A stretch of 55,736 nt of DNA, taken from assembly GCA_009909005.1 (NCBI GenBank), contig JAAAOG010000201.1:1-55736 (forward strand). The letters run 5' to 3'. A program made the position numbers and the translations under genes. Positions 34,827-46,700 of the stretch are shown here, in pieces. The notes beneath the pieces were generated by a model that was not told the DNA's origin, did no database searches, and was given only the letters and a program-made list of their open reading frames with translations. Within the stretch, counting starts at the first letter, position 1; every line of letters begins with the position of its first letter. This DNA comes from Alphaproteobacteria bacterium. Lineage in GTDB: Bacteria > Pseudomonadota > Alphaproteobacteria > DSM-16000 > Inquilinaceae.

Positions 34827-35282
34827 TCATTGCAGGGACGCCTTGACCAGATAGCTGGCCCTGGCGAAGTCCATACGGCCGGGATAGCGCCGGCGCAGCT
34901 CGGCCATGGTCCGGCCCATGTCCTTGAGGCTGCCGGCGCCGAGATCGGCGATCACCGCGTCGATGGCCCGGCGCATTGCCGCCTCGTCCATCTGCTGCGG
35001 CAGGAACTGCTCGATCAGGGCGATCTCGCCGCGCTCCTGTTCGACGAGGTCGACGCGGCCGCCCTGCTCGTAGAGCTCGATGCTTTCCTTGCGCTGGCGG
35101 ATCATGGTCTGAAGGAGGCCGAGGATCTCGTCGTCGCTGATGCCTTCGGTATTGCCCTTGCCGCGGGCGGCGATGTCGCGGTCGCGGATGGCGGCCAGGA
35201 TCAGCCGCAGGGTCGAGATGGCGCGCTCCTCGCGACTGCGGATGGCGGCCTTCAGCGCCTCGTTCAGACGGTGACGGATCAT
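34827..35282 (-). CDS. GatB/YqeY domain protein
   Basis: The 151-residue protein matches the stand-alone YqeY family related to the tail of GatB: RHRLNEALKAAIRSREE at the N-terminus, TLRLILAAIRDRDIAARGKG, and SLKDMGRTMAELRRRYPGRMD near the C-terminus. GatB tails help recognise tRNA in the amidotransferase complex; the role of the free protein is unknown. ATG 35282 gives the normal family length. The gene order with dnaG and rpoD is conserved in alphaproteobacteria, and it is divergent from carA. Confidence 0.9.
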   Translation of the reverse strand: MIRHRLNEALKAAIRSREERAISTLRLILAAIRDRDIAARGKGNTEGISDDEILGLLQTMIRQRKESIELYEQGGRVDLVEQERGEIALIEQFLPQQMDEAAMRRAIDAVIADLGAGSLKDMGRTMAELRRRYPGRMDFARASYLVKASLQ

Positions 35283-35504
35283 GCGCGGGCTTGCCCCGGT
35301 GCGTGGATCGGTAAAGTGCGCGACTCTCGCGTCGGCGGGCCGGCACAGCCATGGTGCACCGCCCCGTCCCGCGCCTATATAACCTGCCGGCGCTGCCTCA
35401 GGATATGGCCGGGCGGGCGGCGCGGAGCAACCGCAGCCGGACATCCGGGCGCCGCAGCGGGCGCCGCACCGGGCGGCGGCCGGGACAGGACGAGGAGAGG
35501 ACGC

Positions 35505-36674
35505 ATGTCGAAGCCGGAGGATCAGCTGCCGGGCCCGCCGCCCGGCGCCACCGCCTGCCTGGTGCTCGCCGACGGGACGGTGATCTGGGGGCGCGGCATC
35601 GGCGCCGCCGGGACGGCGGTGGGCGAGGTCTGCTTCAACACGTCGATGACCGGCTATCAGGAGATCCTGACCGATCCGTCCTATGCCGGCCAGATCATCA
35701 CCTTTACCTTTCCCCATATCGGCAATGTCGGGGCGAATGTGGAAGACGTGGAGACGGTGACGCCGGCCGCCCGCGGCCTGGTGCTGCGCGCCGACATTTC
35801 CTCCCCGTCGAACTGGCGGGCCACCCGGTCGCTCGACGACTGGCTGAAGAGCCACGACCTGCCCGGCCTTGCCGGGATCGACACGCGGCGGCTGACCCGG
35901 CGCATCCGCGATGCCGGGGCGCCGAATGGCGTGGTGGCGCACGCACCGGACGGCCGCTTCGATGTCGCGGCGCTGTTGCAGCAGGCCCGAGACTGGCCGG
36001 GACTGGCCGGCATGGACCTGGCCCGCGAGGTCTCCTGCCGCCAGACCTATGAGTGGACCGGCACCGGCTGGACCCTGGAGGGCGGCTATGGCCGGCTGGA
36101 GAGCCCGCGCTTTCACGTCGTGGCGATCGATTACGGCGCCAAGCAGAACATCCTGCGCTGCCTGGCCAATGTCGGTTGCCGGGTGACCGTGGTGCCGGCG
36201 ACCGCGACGCCGGAGGACGTGCTGCGCCATGACCCCGACGGCGTCTTCCTGGCCAATGGCCCGGGCGACCCGGCCGCGACCGGCGAATACGCCGTGCCGA
36301 CCATCCGGGCCTTGATGGACGCCGGGCTGCCGATGTTCGGCATCTGCCTCGGCCACCAGATGCTGGCCCTCGCGCTGGGCGGGAAGACCGAAAAGATGCA
36401 TCTCGGCCATCGCGGCGCGAATCACCCGGTCAAGGACCTGGAGACCGGCAAGGTCGAGATCACCAGCCAGAACCACGGCTTCTGCGTCCTGCCGGAAAGC
36501 CTGCCGCGCTCGGTCGCCATCACCCATGTCAGCCTGTTCGACGGCAGCAATGAGGGCCTGAAGGTCAAGGACCGGCCGATCTTCTCGGTCCAGTACCATC
36601 CGGAGGCCTCGCCCGGCCCGCAGGACAGCCATTATCTGTTCGAGCGCTTCGTCGCGATGATGGACGCCCGCTAA
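35505..36674 (+). CDS. carA: Carbamoyl-phosphate synthase small subunit CarA
   Basis: The 389-residue glutaminase subunit supplies ammonia to CarB for carbamoyl phosphate, the precursor of arginine and pyrimidines. The N-terminal CarA domain is clear (VCFNTSMTGYQEILTDPSY), and the class I amidotransferase domain has the nucleophilic cysteine in FGICLGHQML, QNHGFCV, and the His/Glu pair in QYHPEASPGPQD. ATG 35505 is preceded by GAGGAGAGGACGC. carB is not adjacent. It is divergent from the yqeY-type gene, sharing an intergenic control region of about 220 bases. Confidence 0.97.
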   Translation: MSKPEDQLPGPPPGATACLVLADGTVIWGRGIGAAGTAVGEVCFNTSMTGYQEILTDPSYAGQIITFTFPHIGNVGANVEDVETVTPAARGLVLRADISSPSNWRATRSLDDWLKSHDLPGLAGIDTRRLTRRIRDAGAPNGVVAHAPDGRFDVAALLQQARDWPGLAGMDLAREVSCRQTYEWTGTGWTLEGGYGRLESPRFHVVAIDYGAKQNILRCLANVGCRVTVVPATATPEDVLRHDPDGVFLANGPGDPAATGEYAVPTIRALMDAGLPMFGICLGHQMLALALGGKTEKMHLGHRGANHPVKDLETGKVEITSQNHGFCVLPESLPRSVAITHVSLFDGSNEGLKVKDRPIFSVQYHPEASPGPQDSHYLFERFVAMMDAR

Positions 36675-36691
36675 GCCGGGGCCACACAACG

Positions 36692-36988
36692 ATGCTGTCG
36701 AGAGACGAGATCATCCGACGCCTGCGCCGCCATCAGCCGGAACTGCGCGCGGCCGGCATCGTCCATCTCGCCCTGTTCGGCTCGGCAGCGCGGGGCGACC
36801 CCATGGCCCGGGACATCGATCCGGCGGCACGATTCGACCCGGCAAGGGTGCGCTCGCTTCTTGATCATGCCCGGGCCTGGGATGTGGTCGCCCACATCCT
36901 CGACCACGAGGTCGACCTGATCGACCTCGATTCGACACGCCCGGATTTCCGCCGCACCATCGACAACGAGCGGGTCGATGCCTTCTGA
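36692..36988 (+). CDS. Orphan MNT-type minimal nucleotidyltransferase
   Basis: The 98-residue protein has the minimal nucleotidyltransferase core: LFGSAARGDPMARDID matches GSxxRG...DxD with the two metal-binding aspartates, and HEVDLIDLD supplies a third acidic strand. In MntA/HepT modules such proteins modify a HEPN toxin, but no HEPN gene follows here. It lies 17 bases after carA on the same strand and may be transcribed with it. GC content is normal for the region. Confidence 0.8.
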   Translation: MLSRDEIIRRLRRHQPELRAAGIVHLALFGSAARGDPMARDIDPAARFDPARVRSLLDHARAWDVVAHILDHEVDLIDLDSTRPDFRRTIDNERVDAF

Positions 36989-37083
36989 TGCCGCGGCCGT
37001 TATTGTCTTGGTCCGGAAGCGGATCGATAATCGGCGGAGAACGGCGGCCATCGCGCCGGAGATCGCGACAGGAGGACATTGCG

Positions 37084-37434
37084 ATGCGGCATTTTCTCAC
37101 CGCCGCGCTGGTTGCGCTGCTGCTTGCGGCCGGACCGGCGCCGGCGCAGGACCTGAGCGGCGTCTATGCCACCGAGGGCACCAATCCCGGCGATGGCGGC
37201 CGCTATACCGGGCAGACGGAGATCCGGCGGACCGGCGACACCTATCGCGTGACCGCCCAGGTCGGCGGCATGGCCGAGGGCACCGGCATTTTCCTGAACG
37301 GCGTCCTGTCGGTGATGTTCCGGGAGCAGGGCTGGATCGCCACCTATGCCCTGCAGCAGGACGGCTCGCTCCGCGGCATCTGGGCCCAGGACGGCGGCCA
37401 GCAGCTGGGCCAGGAGATCCTCACTCCCCAATAG
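37084..37434 (+). CDS. Small secreted protein of unknown function
   Basis: The start at ATG 37084 follows AGGAGG, eight bases upstream. The 116-residue product has a clear signal peptide (HFLTAALVALLLAAGPAPAQ) and a mature domain of about 95 residues with alternating short beta strands (GVYATEGTNPGDGGRYTG, YRVTAQVGG, YALQQDGSLRGIW), consistent with a small lipocalin-like or beta-sandwich periplasmic protein. I cannot name the family. It follows the nucleotidyltransferase by 95 bases. Confidence 0.75.
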   Translation: MRHFLTAALVALLLAAGPAPAQDLSGVYATEGTNPGDGGRYTGQTEIRRTGDTYRVTAQVGGMAEGTGIFLNGVLSVMFREQGWIATYALQQDGSLRGIWAQDGGQQLGQEILTPQ

Positions 37435-37654
37435 AGGGCAAGGCGCTACGCCATCCGTTCTTCTTCGCCTATGGTATTACCCTGGGCACTCTTGCAATTC
37501 GTGCCGTCCAGGGTTCTGCAATTGCATCCGGCGAGTCCGTTGGTCGCCGGTGCGCTGATCGCCAGTGACGTTCGAGCTTTATGGGCACAATTGGCAATGC
37601 CACGGAAGAGAAAATCAAAACTTTAGTATGCCGAGAACGGCGTCAGGGAAGGCC
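37435..37654. other. Gap between convergent genes
   Basis: No convincing frame is seen. It lies between the secreted-protein gene and the DUF2442 gene, which converge. The middle (about 37465-37625) is less GC-rich than its surroundings and may be decayed DNA. No clear terminator hairpin with a T-run was found. Confidence 0.35.
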
Positions 37655-37930
37655 TCAGTCCGACCAGGTCCAGACCCCTTTCCGGCGGATCGCCGCATAG
37701 AGCCCCTCGGGTGCCAGATCGGCACCGTTGGGCCATGTCGGGGCACCATGGTCGAGGTGCACCTGTCGGAACAGGGCGGGATCACGAAGATCGGCAAATA
37801 TGCCCGGCTCCGGATCGTCGAACAGGTCCGACAGATCGACCGTCCCGGTCAGACCGTCCGCAAACTGCAGGGAAAGCCGGCGGTCGTCGACGATTTCGAC
37901 CGATCGGACACGCCATGCCGGCCCCGTCAT
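37655..37930 (-). CDS. DUF2442 domain-containing protein
   Basis: The 91-residue protein matches DUF2442: an N-terminal strand pair (VRSVEIVDDRRLSLQFADG), GTVDLSDLFD, FRQVHLDHGAPTWPNGADLAPEGLY. Proteins of this kind are found paired with DUF4160 proteins, often within toxin-antitoxin-like or mobile contexts, with no established activity. Its ATG at 37930 overlaps the upstream gene's TGA (ATGA), so the two are translationally coupled. Confidence 0.85.
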   Translation of the reverse strand: MTGPAWRVRSVEIVDDRRLSLQFADGLTGTVDLSDLFDDPEPGIFADLRDPALFRQVHLDHGAPTWPNGADLAPEGLYAAIRRKGVWTWSD

Positions 37931-38190
37931 TCCAGGGGCGGGATCACGTTCGGCAACTGTTTTCGCCGGCATAGCTCCCAATTCTCCAGTAACGCGTCGC
38001 GATGCTCTTCGGCCCATTCGAGGACAAGTGCCAGCGCCCGCCGCGGCAGGTGCCCCTCCAAAACGTCCACGTTTCCTATGTCGATGAGCGCCTCATCGTC
38101 TCCATACATAGCATGAAAATGCGGTGGGTTATGCTCGCCGCGCAGATACATTCGGATGATGATGCCGAAGAACTGACTGACGGTCGGCAC
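37927..38190 (-). CDS. DUF4160 domain-containing protein
   Basis: The 87-residue protein shows the DUF4160 signature: PTVSQFFGIIIRMYLRGEH, NPPHFHAMYGDDEALIDI and LEGHLPRRALALVLEWAEEH. The conserved HNPPHFH segment could bind metal. It is the first gene of a two-gene unit with DUF2442. The pair is often suspected to be a toxin-antitoxin-like module because of its small size, coupling and patchy distribution; that is not proven. Confidence 0.87.
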   Translation of the reverse strand: MPTVSQFFGIIIRMYLRGEHNPPHFHAMYGDDEALIDIGNVDVLEGHLPRRALALVLEWAEEHRDALLENWELCRRKQLPNVIPPLE

Positions 38191-38283
38191 AGCCCAGCCT
38201 CGTCGTGATGGGACCGCTCTTGTATGATATGGGCCCGTGCGATGTCGAGTGGGCTGCGGCGGCTCTGTTGCCGTGCCGCATGC

Positions 38284-39098
38284 CTATGCCAGGCCTGTCA
38301 GCTGCAGGCTGAGGTCCCAGAGCTGCCGGCGCGCCTCGGGGTCCTCGGCCTGCGGGTGCGCGCGGCCCGGCCGGGTCTGGTCGAAATAGCGGCCGGTGAC
38401 GGCCTGCAGCTCCGGCGCGGTGGCCAGGAACAGCTCGGCCTCGATGCCCTCCTCGACCGGGCCCTGCGGTGCGCCGAATCCCTCCCGCACCATCTTGGTG
38501 TCGAGCAGCGAGCCGGGGTGCAGGGCGTTGACCGTCACCTCCTCGGGATTGACCTTTTCGGCCATCTCCAGGGTGGCCATCAGGATCGCCAGCTTGCTCT
38601 GGGCATAGGCGCGGTAGCCGGAATAGTCGCGCTCCAGCATGACGTTGTCGAAGTCGATCGGCCGCTGCGCCGCCGAGGAGACGTTGACGATGCGGGCGGG
38701 CGCGCCGCGCTTCAACTGCGGCAGCAGCAGGTGGTTGAGCAGGAACGGCGCCAGGTGATTGACCTGGAAGCGCAGCTCGACATTGGCGCTGTTGACCGCC
38801 CGGTCCGCCTGGTCGCCGTCGACCGTGCCCAGGCCGGCATTGTTGATCAGCACCGTCAGATACTCGTGGGCGGTGCCGACCTGGCCGGCCAGCCGGCGCA
38901 CCTCGTCATTCTCGGCGAAATCGGCGACATAGGTCTCCAGCCGGTCATTGCCGGTGGCGGCGGCGATTTCGGCCCGCGCCGCGTCGAGCTTGTCCGGGTT
39001 GCGCCCGTGCAGCAGCACCCGGGCGCCCTGTTTGGCCAGTGCGCGAGCAGTGCCCTTGCCGATGCCGTCGGTGGCGCCGGTTACCAGGATGATGGGCT

Positions 39099-39111
<13 letters not shown>
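38284..39111 (-). CDS. Short-chain dehydrogenase/reductase
   Basis: The 275-residue protein is a classical SDR with TGATDGIGK near residues 11-19 for cofactor binding, NNAG in the middle, the catalytic serine in IVNVSSAAQ, and YAQSK as the YxxxK motif. The overall pattern (LHPGSLLDTKMV, extended C-terminus) resembles retinol-dehydrogenase/WWOX-type SDRs. Substrate is unknown. The ATG at 39111 overlaps the end of nuoN by 13 bases, so it is co-transcribed with complex I genes, though no role in respiration is implied by its sequence. Confidence 0.9.
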
Positions 39112-40605
<1,494 letters not shown>

Positions 40606-40616
<11 letters not shown>

Positions 40617-42120
40617 GGCTGGCGACCTCTCCGGCGAGGATGGCGGGTTCGGACAGGCGCAGCAGGGCCTCCAGGGCCGGGGCCGTGGTGTCGAGCACCG
40701 GCTGCGGCGCCAGGCCGAGCCCGGCCAGCAGCAGCACCAGCACGGCCAGCAGGCCGACGGCGCGCGGGTCGAGATCGCGCACGCCCGGATTGCCGTGCGG
40801 AGCCCCGTGGAAGGTCCGCTGGATCAGCGCCAGGGCGTAGATGACCGCGCCGACCATGCCCAGCGCCGCGAAGGCGGCGGCCCACACGCTGCGCTCCCAG
40901 GTGCCGAGCAGCACCAGGAACTCGCCGACGAAATTGGCCAGCCCCGGCAGGCCGAGCGCCGCCACCGCGAAGATCAGCGTCAGCGCGCCCAGCCGCGGCA
41001 TCCCGGCCCACAGCCCGCCGAAGCGCTGCATGTCGCGGGTGCCCAGCCGGTGCTGCAGCAGCCCGGCCATGATGAACAGCCCGCCGGTGCTCAGCCCGTG
41101 CGCCAGCATCTGGATGACGGCGCCCTGCAGGCTCCACAGCGTCGCGGCGAAGACGCCGAGCAGCACGAAGCCCATATGGCTGACACTCGAATAGGCGACC
41201 AGGCGCTTGAAGTCGCTCTGGGCATAGGCCAGCACCGCCCCATAGAGAATGCCGAAGACGCCCAGCGCCATGGCATAGGGGGCGAGCAGCTGCGCCGCCT
41301 CCGGGAACAGCGGCGCGGTGAAGCGGATCAGCCCATAGCCGCCGGTCTTCAGCAGCACCCCGGCCAGCACCACGCTGCCGGCGGTCGGCGCCTCGGTATG
41401 GGCGTCGGGCAGCCAGCTGTGCAGCGGCACCATGGGCAGCTTGACCGCGAAGGCGATGACGAAGCCGAGCAGGATCCACAGATTGCCCGGCCAGGATCCC
41501 TCGGCAGCGAGCAAGGTCAGATAGTCGAAGGTCCACAGGCCGGTGTCGCCGTAATGGGCGAAGACCAGCGCCAGGATCGCCGCGAACAGCAGCAGGCCGC
41601 TGCCCTGGGTGAACAGCACGAATTTCAGTGCCGCCGCCCGGCGCTTCTCATGCCCCCAGAGGGCGATGATCAGCGCCATCGGGATCAGCATCGCCTCCCA
41701 GAAGACGAAGAACAGGAACAGGTCGAGCGCCGTGAACACGCCGACGGCGCCGGCCAGCGTCCACAGCAGATTGAAATGGAAGAAGCCGACCCGCTCCTTG
41801 ACGTCGATATTGGCGGCGATGACGGCGGCGAAGCCGAGGATGATCGTCAGGACCACCAGCACGAGGCTGAGGCCGTCGGCACCGAAATGAAAGGCGATGC
41901 CGAAGCGCGGGATCCAGTCGGCCTCGACATGGGCGATCCACGGGCCGCCGGGCGTCACCACGCCGGTCGCCGCCCCCGACCAGAGGCCGAGCACCATGAC
42001 CAGGGCGATCAGCATCACCGTCACCGCGATGCTGCGCGGCCAGGCGCTGCCGAAGCGCTCCCCGCCCCAGGCCACCACCCCGCCGGCCAGCAGCAGGCCG
42101 ATCAGCCACACCAGCGTCAC
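40606..42120 (-). CDS. nuoM: NADH-quinone oxidoreductase subunit M
   Basis: The 504-residue antiporter-like subunit. It has the KLPMVPLHSWLPDAHTEAPT segment and RLVAYSSVSHMGFVLLG, the standard NuoM landmarks, and a conserved glutamate in the FVFWEAMLIP helix that is part of the proton path. It begins with GTG at 42120, overlapping the TGA of nuoL (GTGA). It acts in the inner membrane as one of three proton pumps. Confidence 0.96.
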
Positions 42121-43976
42121 GACAGCACCCCCAGGGCCAGGGCGGCCGCCATGCCGCCGGCCAGGCTCGCCGCGTACCAGCGCACCCGGCCGGTCTGGGT
42201 CTCGCGCAGCAGCCGGTAGCCGCCCAGGCTCAGCCCCGCCAGGCCGGCGGCCGGCCGGTCGGCCGGGTCGTCACGGAGGGTCCGGGCCAGAGCGTGCCAG
42301 GGCCGGACAAAAAGCCGCTCATAGAGCGCGTCGAAGCCGAAGCCGGCTGCCGCAACGGGGGCGGCGCGGGCGACCGCCCGGGATGCCGCGAGCCCCGTGA
42401 GAGGCCCGCGCCGGCCGACATAGAGCGCCCAGGCGATGGCCAGGCCGAGCAGCGGCAGGGCGGCGGAGACCAGCGCGAAGGCGAGCGGCGGATGGCCGGG
42501 AGCGCCGGCCAGCGGCGGGGCCGGCAATGTCCCGGCCAGCTGCGCCGGCACCGCCAGCCCACCGCCGAACACCGCAAGCACGGCCAGCACGACGATCGGG
42601 CCCAGCATGGCCGGGGAGGCCGGGGCCGGCTCCGGCGCGGTCTGCATCGGGCCGAAAAAGACCAGGAACACCGCCTTGAAGATGTAGAGCGCCGTCAGCA
42701 CCGCGCCGATGGCGCCGGCCAGCCAGAGCAGCAGACCGCCTTCGGTCGAGGCCGCCACCTGCCAGAGAATGAGGTCCTTGCTGTAGGCCCCGGCCGTCAC
42801 CACCGGCAGCGCCGCCAGCGAGGCGGCGCCGGCCAGAAAGCCGGCGAAGCTGACCGGCAGCTTCATGGCCAGCCCGCCCATGCGGCGGATGTCGTGCTCC
42901 TCATGCAGGCGCAGGATGACCAATCCGGCGGCGAGGAACAGCAGCGCCTTGAAAAAGGCGTGGGTCATGAAATGGAAGATGGCGGCACCCCAGGCACCGG
43001 CGCCGAGCGCCATGACCATGTAGCCGATCTGGCTGATGGTCGACCAGGCGAGCACCCGCTTGATGTCGCTCTGCCCCAGCGCGCTGATCGCCGCCAGCAA
43101 GAGGGTCAGCGCGCCGATGGCCGCGACCGCCGTCTGCACGGCCGGGGCCAGGGCGTACAGGCCATGCATACGGGCGATCAGATACACGCCGGCCGTCACC
43201 ATGGTGGCGGCGTGGATGAGAGCGCTGACCGGGCTGGGGCCGGCCATGGCGTCGGGCAGCCAGACCTGCAGCGGCAGCTGCGCCGATTTGCCGACCGCGC
43301 CGGCCAGCAGCAGCGCCGCCGCGGCGACCGGCAGGGTGCTCCCCGCCGTCCAGGCCTCCGGCGCGCGGTCCTGCAAGACCGGGATGTCGAGCGTCCCGAG
43401 GCTGGCGACGATCAGCACCAGGCCGAGCAGCAGGGCGGCGTCGCCGATCCGGGTGACCAGGAAGGCCTTGCGGGCCGCGGCGCCATTGGCCGGCTCGCGA
43501 TACCAGAAGCCGATCAGCAGATAGGAGCAGAGGCCGACGCCCTCCCAGCCCAGATACAGGAACAGCAGATTGTCGGCCAGCACCAGCACCAGCATCGAGG
43601 CGACGAACAGCGTCATTGCCGCGAAATAGCGCCGCGCCCCCGCCTCGCCGCGCAGAAAGCCGACGGAGTAAAGAAGGATCAGCGCGCCGACGCCGGTCAC
43701 CACCAGCATCATCACCAGCGACAGCGGGTCGAGCCACAGGCCGATATCGGCGGAAAAGCCGCCGGTCGCCATCCAGCGCCAGAGGGTCTGGCGATAGCTC
43801 TCGCCCTCCAACCCGGCAAAGCCGATGGCCACCAGCACGGCGACGGCAAAGGACAGGGCCACCGAGCCGACGCCGATCGCCTCGACCGCGCGGCGCGGCA
43901 GGCGTCCGCCGCCGACCAGCAGCACCAGAAAGCCGAGGAAGGGCAGAAGCGGCACCAGGAACAGCAGCCCGACCAT
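42117..43976 (-). CDS. nuoL: NADH-quinone oxidoreductase subunit L
   Basis: The 619-residue largest antiporter-like subunit. It contains LYLGWEGVGLCSYLLIGFWY, KSAQLPLQVWLPDAMAGPSP and RVLAWSTISQIGYMVMALG, all typical of NuoL, and a long C-terminal part that forms the lateral helix bracing the membrane arm. ATG 43976 is chosen because it lies five bases after the nuoK stop; the frame is open upstream through nuoK. Length is normal for the family. Confidence 0.96.
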   Translation of the reverse strand: MVGLLFLVPLLPFLGFLVLLVGGGRLPRRAVEAIGVGSVALSFAVAVLVAIGFAGLEGESYRQTLWRWMATGGFSADIGLWLDPLSLVMMLVVTGVGALILLYSVGFLRGEAGARRYFAAMTLFVASMLVLVLADNLLFLYLGWEGVGLCSYLLIGFWYREPANGAAARKAFLVTRIGDAALLLGLVLIVASLGTLDIPVLQDRAPEAWTAGSTLPVAAAALLLAGAVGKSAQLPLQVWLPDAMAGPSPVSALIHAATMVTAGVYLIARMHGLYALAPAVQTAVAAIGALTLLLAAISALGQSDIKRVLAWSTISQIGYMVMALGAGAWGAAIFHFMTHAFFKALLFLAAGLVILRLHEEHDIRRMGGLAMKLPVSFAGFLAGAASLAALPVVTAGAYSKDLILWQVAASTEGGLLLWLAGAIGAVLTALYIFKAVFLVFFGPMQTAPEPAPASPAMLGPIVVLAVLAVFGGGLAVPAQLAGTLPAPPLAGAPGHPPLAFALVSAALPLLGLAIAWALYVGRRGPLTGLAASRAVARAAPVAAAGFGFDALYERLFVRPWHALARTLRDDPADRPAAGLAGLSLGGYRLLRETQTGRVRWYAASLAGGMAAALALGVLS

Positions 43977-43981
43977 GGCGC

Positions 43982-44290
43982 TCACCCCCTCAGCCGCATG
44001 GCGGCATCGGCGTCGACGCTGCCGGTGCGGCGGAACAGCTGCAGGGCCAAAGCGAGGCCGACCGCCACCTCGGCCGCCGCGACGGTGAGGATGATCAGGA
44101 ACATGACCTGGCCGTCCGCGTCGCCCCAGCGCGCCCCGGCGACCACGAAGGCGAGGCCGGCGGCGTTCAGCATCACCTCCAGCGATACCAGCATGAAGAG
44201 GATGTTGCGGCGGACCAGCACGCCGAGCAGGCCGAGCACGAAGAGGATCGCCGCAAGGCCGAGGCCCCAGATCATCGGCAGCCCGGTCAT
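43982..44290 (-). CDS. nuoK: NADH-quinone oxidoreductase subunit K
   Basis: A 102-residue protein with three membrane helices. It carries the two buried glutamates of the NuoK proton path in [13 protein letters not shown] and [12 protein letters not shown]. The start overlaps the nuoJ stop by four bases (ATGA). The C-terminal tail (after [10 protein letters not shown]) is hydrophilic, as expected. Confidence 0.95.
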   Translation of the reverse strand: MTGLPMIWGLGLAAILFVLGLLGVLVRRNILFMLVSLEVMLNAAGLAFVVAGARWGDADGQVMFLIILTVAAAEVAVGLALALQLFRRTGSVDADAAMRLRG

Positions 44291-44831
44291 GGCGCCTCCC
44301 CCTCCTCCTCGCGGGCGGGAGAGCCCTGCCAGGGCCGCCGGCCGAGATGCCAGGCGCCGACCAGCCCGGCCAGCAACAGGAAGGAGGCGAGCTCGACGGC
44401 CAGCAGGTACGGCCCGAACAGCCGGATGCCGACCGCCCTGGCCTCGACCGCCCTTGTGCCGGCCGGCCCGACGACACCGGCCGCGGCCGCACTGCCATCC
44501 GTCAGCAGGACCGCGAGCTCGACCAGCAGCACCGCGGCCAGCAGGCTCGGGCCGACCCAGATGTCGGGCTGCAGCCAGCGCCGCTCCTGCTCGGTCGCCT
44601 CCGGCCCGAGATTGAGCATGATGACGACGAAGACGAACAGGACGATGATGGCGCCGGCATAGACGATGATCTCCAGCGCCGCGGCCAGGGGCGCGCCATA
44701 CAGGAAGAACACGACGGCGACGGCCAGCAGCGACACCACCAGATAGAGCAGCGCATGCACGGCATTGCTGCGGGTCAGCGCCAGGGCCGTGGTCAGCACG
44801 GCGACCGCGGCGGCGATGAGGAAGGCGGCGG

Positions 44832-44835
<4 letters not shown>
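44287..44835 (-). CDS. nuoJ: NADH-quinone oxidoreductase subunit J
   Basis: The 182-residue membrane subunit has five hydrophobic segments, and the pi-bulge helix region is visible as [25 protein letters not shown] start at 44835 overlaps the nuoI TGA. The last 15 residues are acidic and Gly/Ala-rich. Located between nuoI and nuoK as in all canonical operons. Confidence 0.95.
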
Positions 44836-45347
<512 letters not shown>

Positions 45348-45380
45348 GACGGCGCCTCCGTTTGTGTCGTCTGGGCGCGG

Positions 45381-46340
45381 TCAGCCATCGAGCGCCAGCG
45401 CCACGCCGCCGGTGACGACGAGATTGAGCAGCGACAGCGGCAGCAGCACCTTCCAGCCGAAGCTCATCAGCTGGTCGTAGCGCGGCCGCGGCAGGGCGGC
45501 GCGCAGCAGCACGAAGACCGCCAGGCAGACCGCCAGCTTGAGCACGAACCAGACCACCGGCGGCAGCAGCGGCCCGTGCCAGCCGCCCAGGAACAGCGTG
45601 ACGATCAGGCCGGAGACCACCACCATGCCGACATATTCGCCGACGAAGAACATGCCGAACTTCATGCCGGAATATTCGGTGTGGTAGCCGGCGACCAGCT
45701 CGGTCTCCGCCTCCGGCAGGTCGAAGGGCAGGCGGTGGGTCTCGGCGATGCCGGCCACGGCGAAGATGAAGAAGCCGAGGATCTGCGGCACCACGAACCA
45801 CATGTCCGCCTGGGCGGCGACGATGGCGCGCAGGTCGAAGGAGCCGGCGAGGATCACCACGCCCATCAGCGACAGGCCCATATAGACCTCGTAGCTGATC
45901 ATCTGCGCGGCGGCGCGCAGCCCGCCGAGAAAGGCGTATTTGCTGTTCGAGGCCCAGCCGGCCAGCACCACGCTGTAGACCGCCAGCGACGCCATGGCGA
46001 GCACGAACAGGATGCCGACATTCAGGTCGACCACGCCGATGCCGGGCGCGATGGGCACGACGGCAAAGGCCAGCACCGTGGCGATCAGCACGATCGCCGG
46101 GGCCAGGATGAACACCCCCCGGTCGGCGAAGGGCGGCACCCAATCCTCCTTGAACAGCAGCTTGACGCCGTCGGCCACCACCTGCAGCACCCCGAACGGC
46201 CCGACCCGGTTGGGCCCCCGCCGCTCCTGCCAGAAGCCGAGCAGCCGCCGCTCGACGAAGACCAGCCCGGCCGACACCACGACCAGCGCCGCCAGAATGC
46301 CAAGCACATTGGCAATGCCCGCCAGAATGTCGGCGCTCAT
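45381..46340 (-). CDS. nuoH: NADH-quinone oxidoreductase subunit H
   Basis: The 319-residue subunit links the peripheral and membrane arms and forms much of the quinone site. Landmarks are [47 protein letters not shown] split across the third loop, and several acidic residues in membrane helices. ATG 46340 follows GGAGGCCGGC. It is the first complex I gene seen here; nuoA-G are not upstream. The sequence beyond it changes in composition within a few hundred bases. Confidence 0.95.
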   Translation of the reverse strand: MSADILAGIANVLGILAALVVVSAGLVFVERRLLGFWQERRGPNRVGPFGVLQVVADGVKLLFKEDWVPPFADRGVFILAPAIVLIATVLAFAVVPIAPGIGVVDLNVGILFVLAMASLAVYSVVLAGWASNSKYAFLGGLRAAAQMISYEVYMGLSLMGVVILAGSFDLRAIVAAQADMWFVVPQILGFFIFAVAGIAETHRLPFDLPEAETELVAGYHTEYSGMKFGMFFVGEYVGMVVVSGLIVTLFLGGWHGPLLPPVVWFVLKLAVCLAVFVLLRAALPRPRYDQLMSFGWKVLLPLSLLNLVVTGGVALALDG

Positions 46341-46700
46341 GCCGGCCTCCGGCGATACCGGCTTCCGCTGCGATGGGAATGTCGAGCCATGGAGCGATCG
46401 GATTGCGGGGCGAAAGGGCGCTGTCGCACCTGCGGGAAACCGCGGGACCGGCCAAGGTTCCAAGGAGCGCTGTCGCGGCGTATGCCGGCTTCAGCAAGGC
46501 GCGTTCTGTCGACGACAACCTGCCTCAACCAACCTCGCGAATCAGTCAGTCTTGCAATAGCTTTTGGCGCACAAGGCCAGAAAACCTTTGATATCAAAGC
46601 ATAATTTCTAAGACAGGATGATGAAAGCAATGTTGCATCAGCCCCTATTTTCCCATATGTATCAAAAATGTCCAGGGAACGATAAAAAAACGGGCAGAAA
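46341..46700. other. 360-base gap between nuoH and the protease gene
   Basis: No convincing gene is seen. The first 200 bases are moderately GC-rich and the last 130 are AT-rich. It holds the divergent control regions of the nuoH operon and the protease, including a perfect palindrome at 46586-46599. No trace of nuoG coding sequence was recognised. Confidence 0.45.
46586..46599. promoter_or_regulatory. Perfect 14-base palindrome upstream of the protease gene
   Basis: CTTTGATATCAAAG is its own reverse complement. It lies 102 bases before the protease start, next to a -10-like CATAAT (46600-46605). It is the right size for a dimeric repressor site, but no regulator is encoded nearby. Confidence 0.3.
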
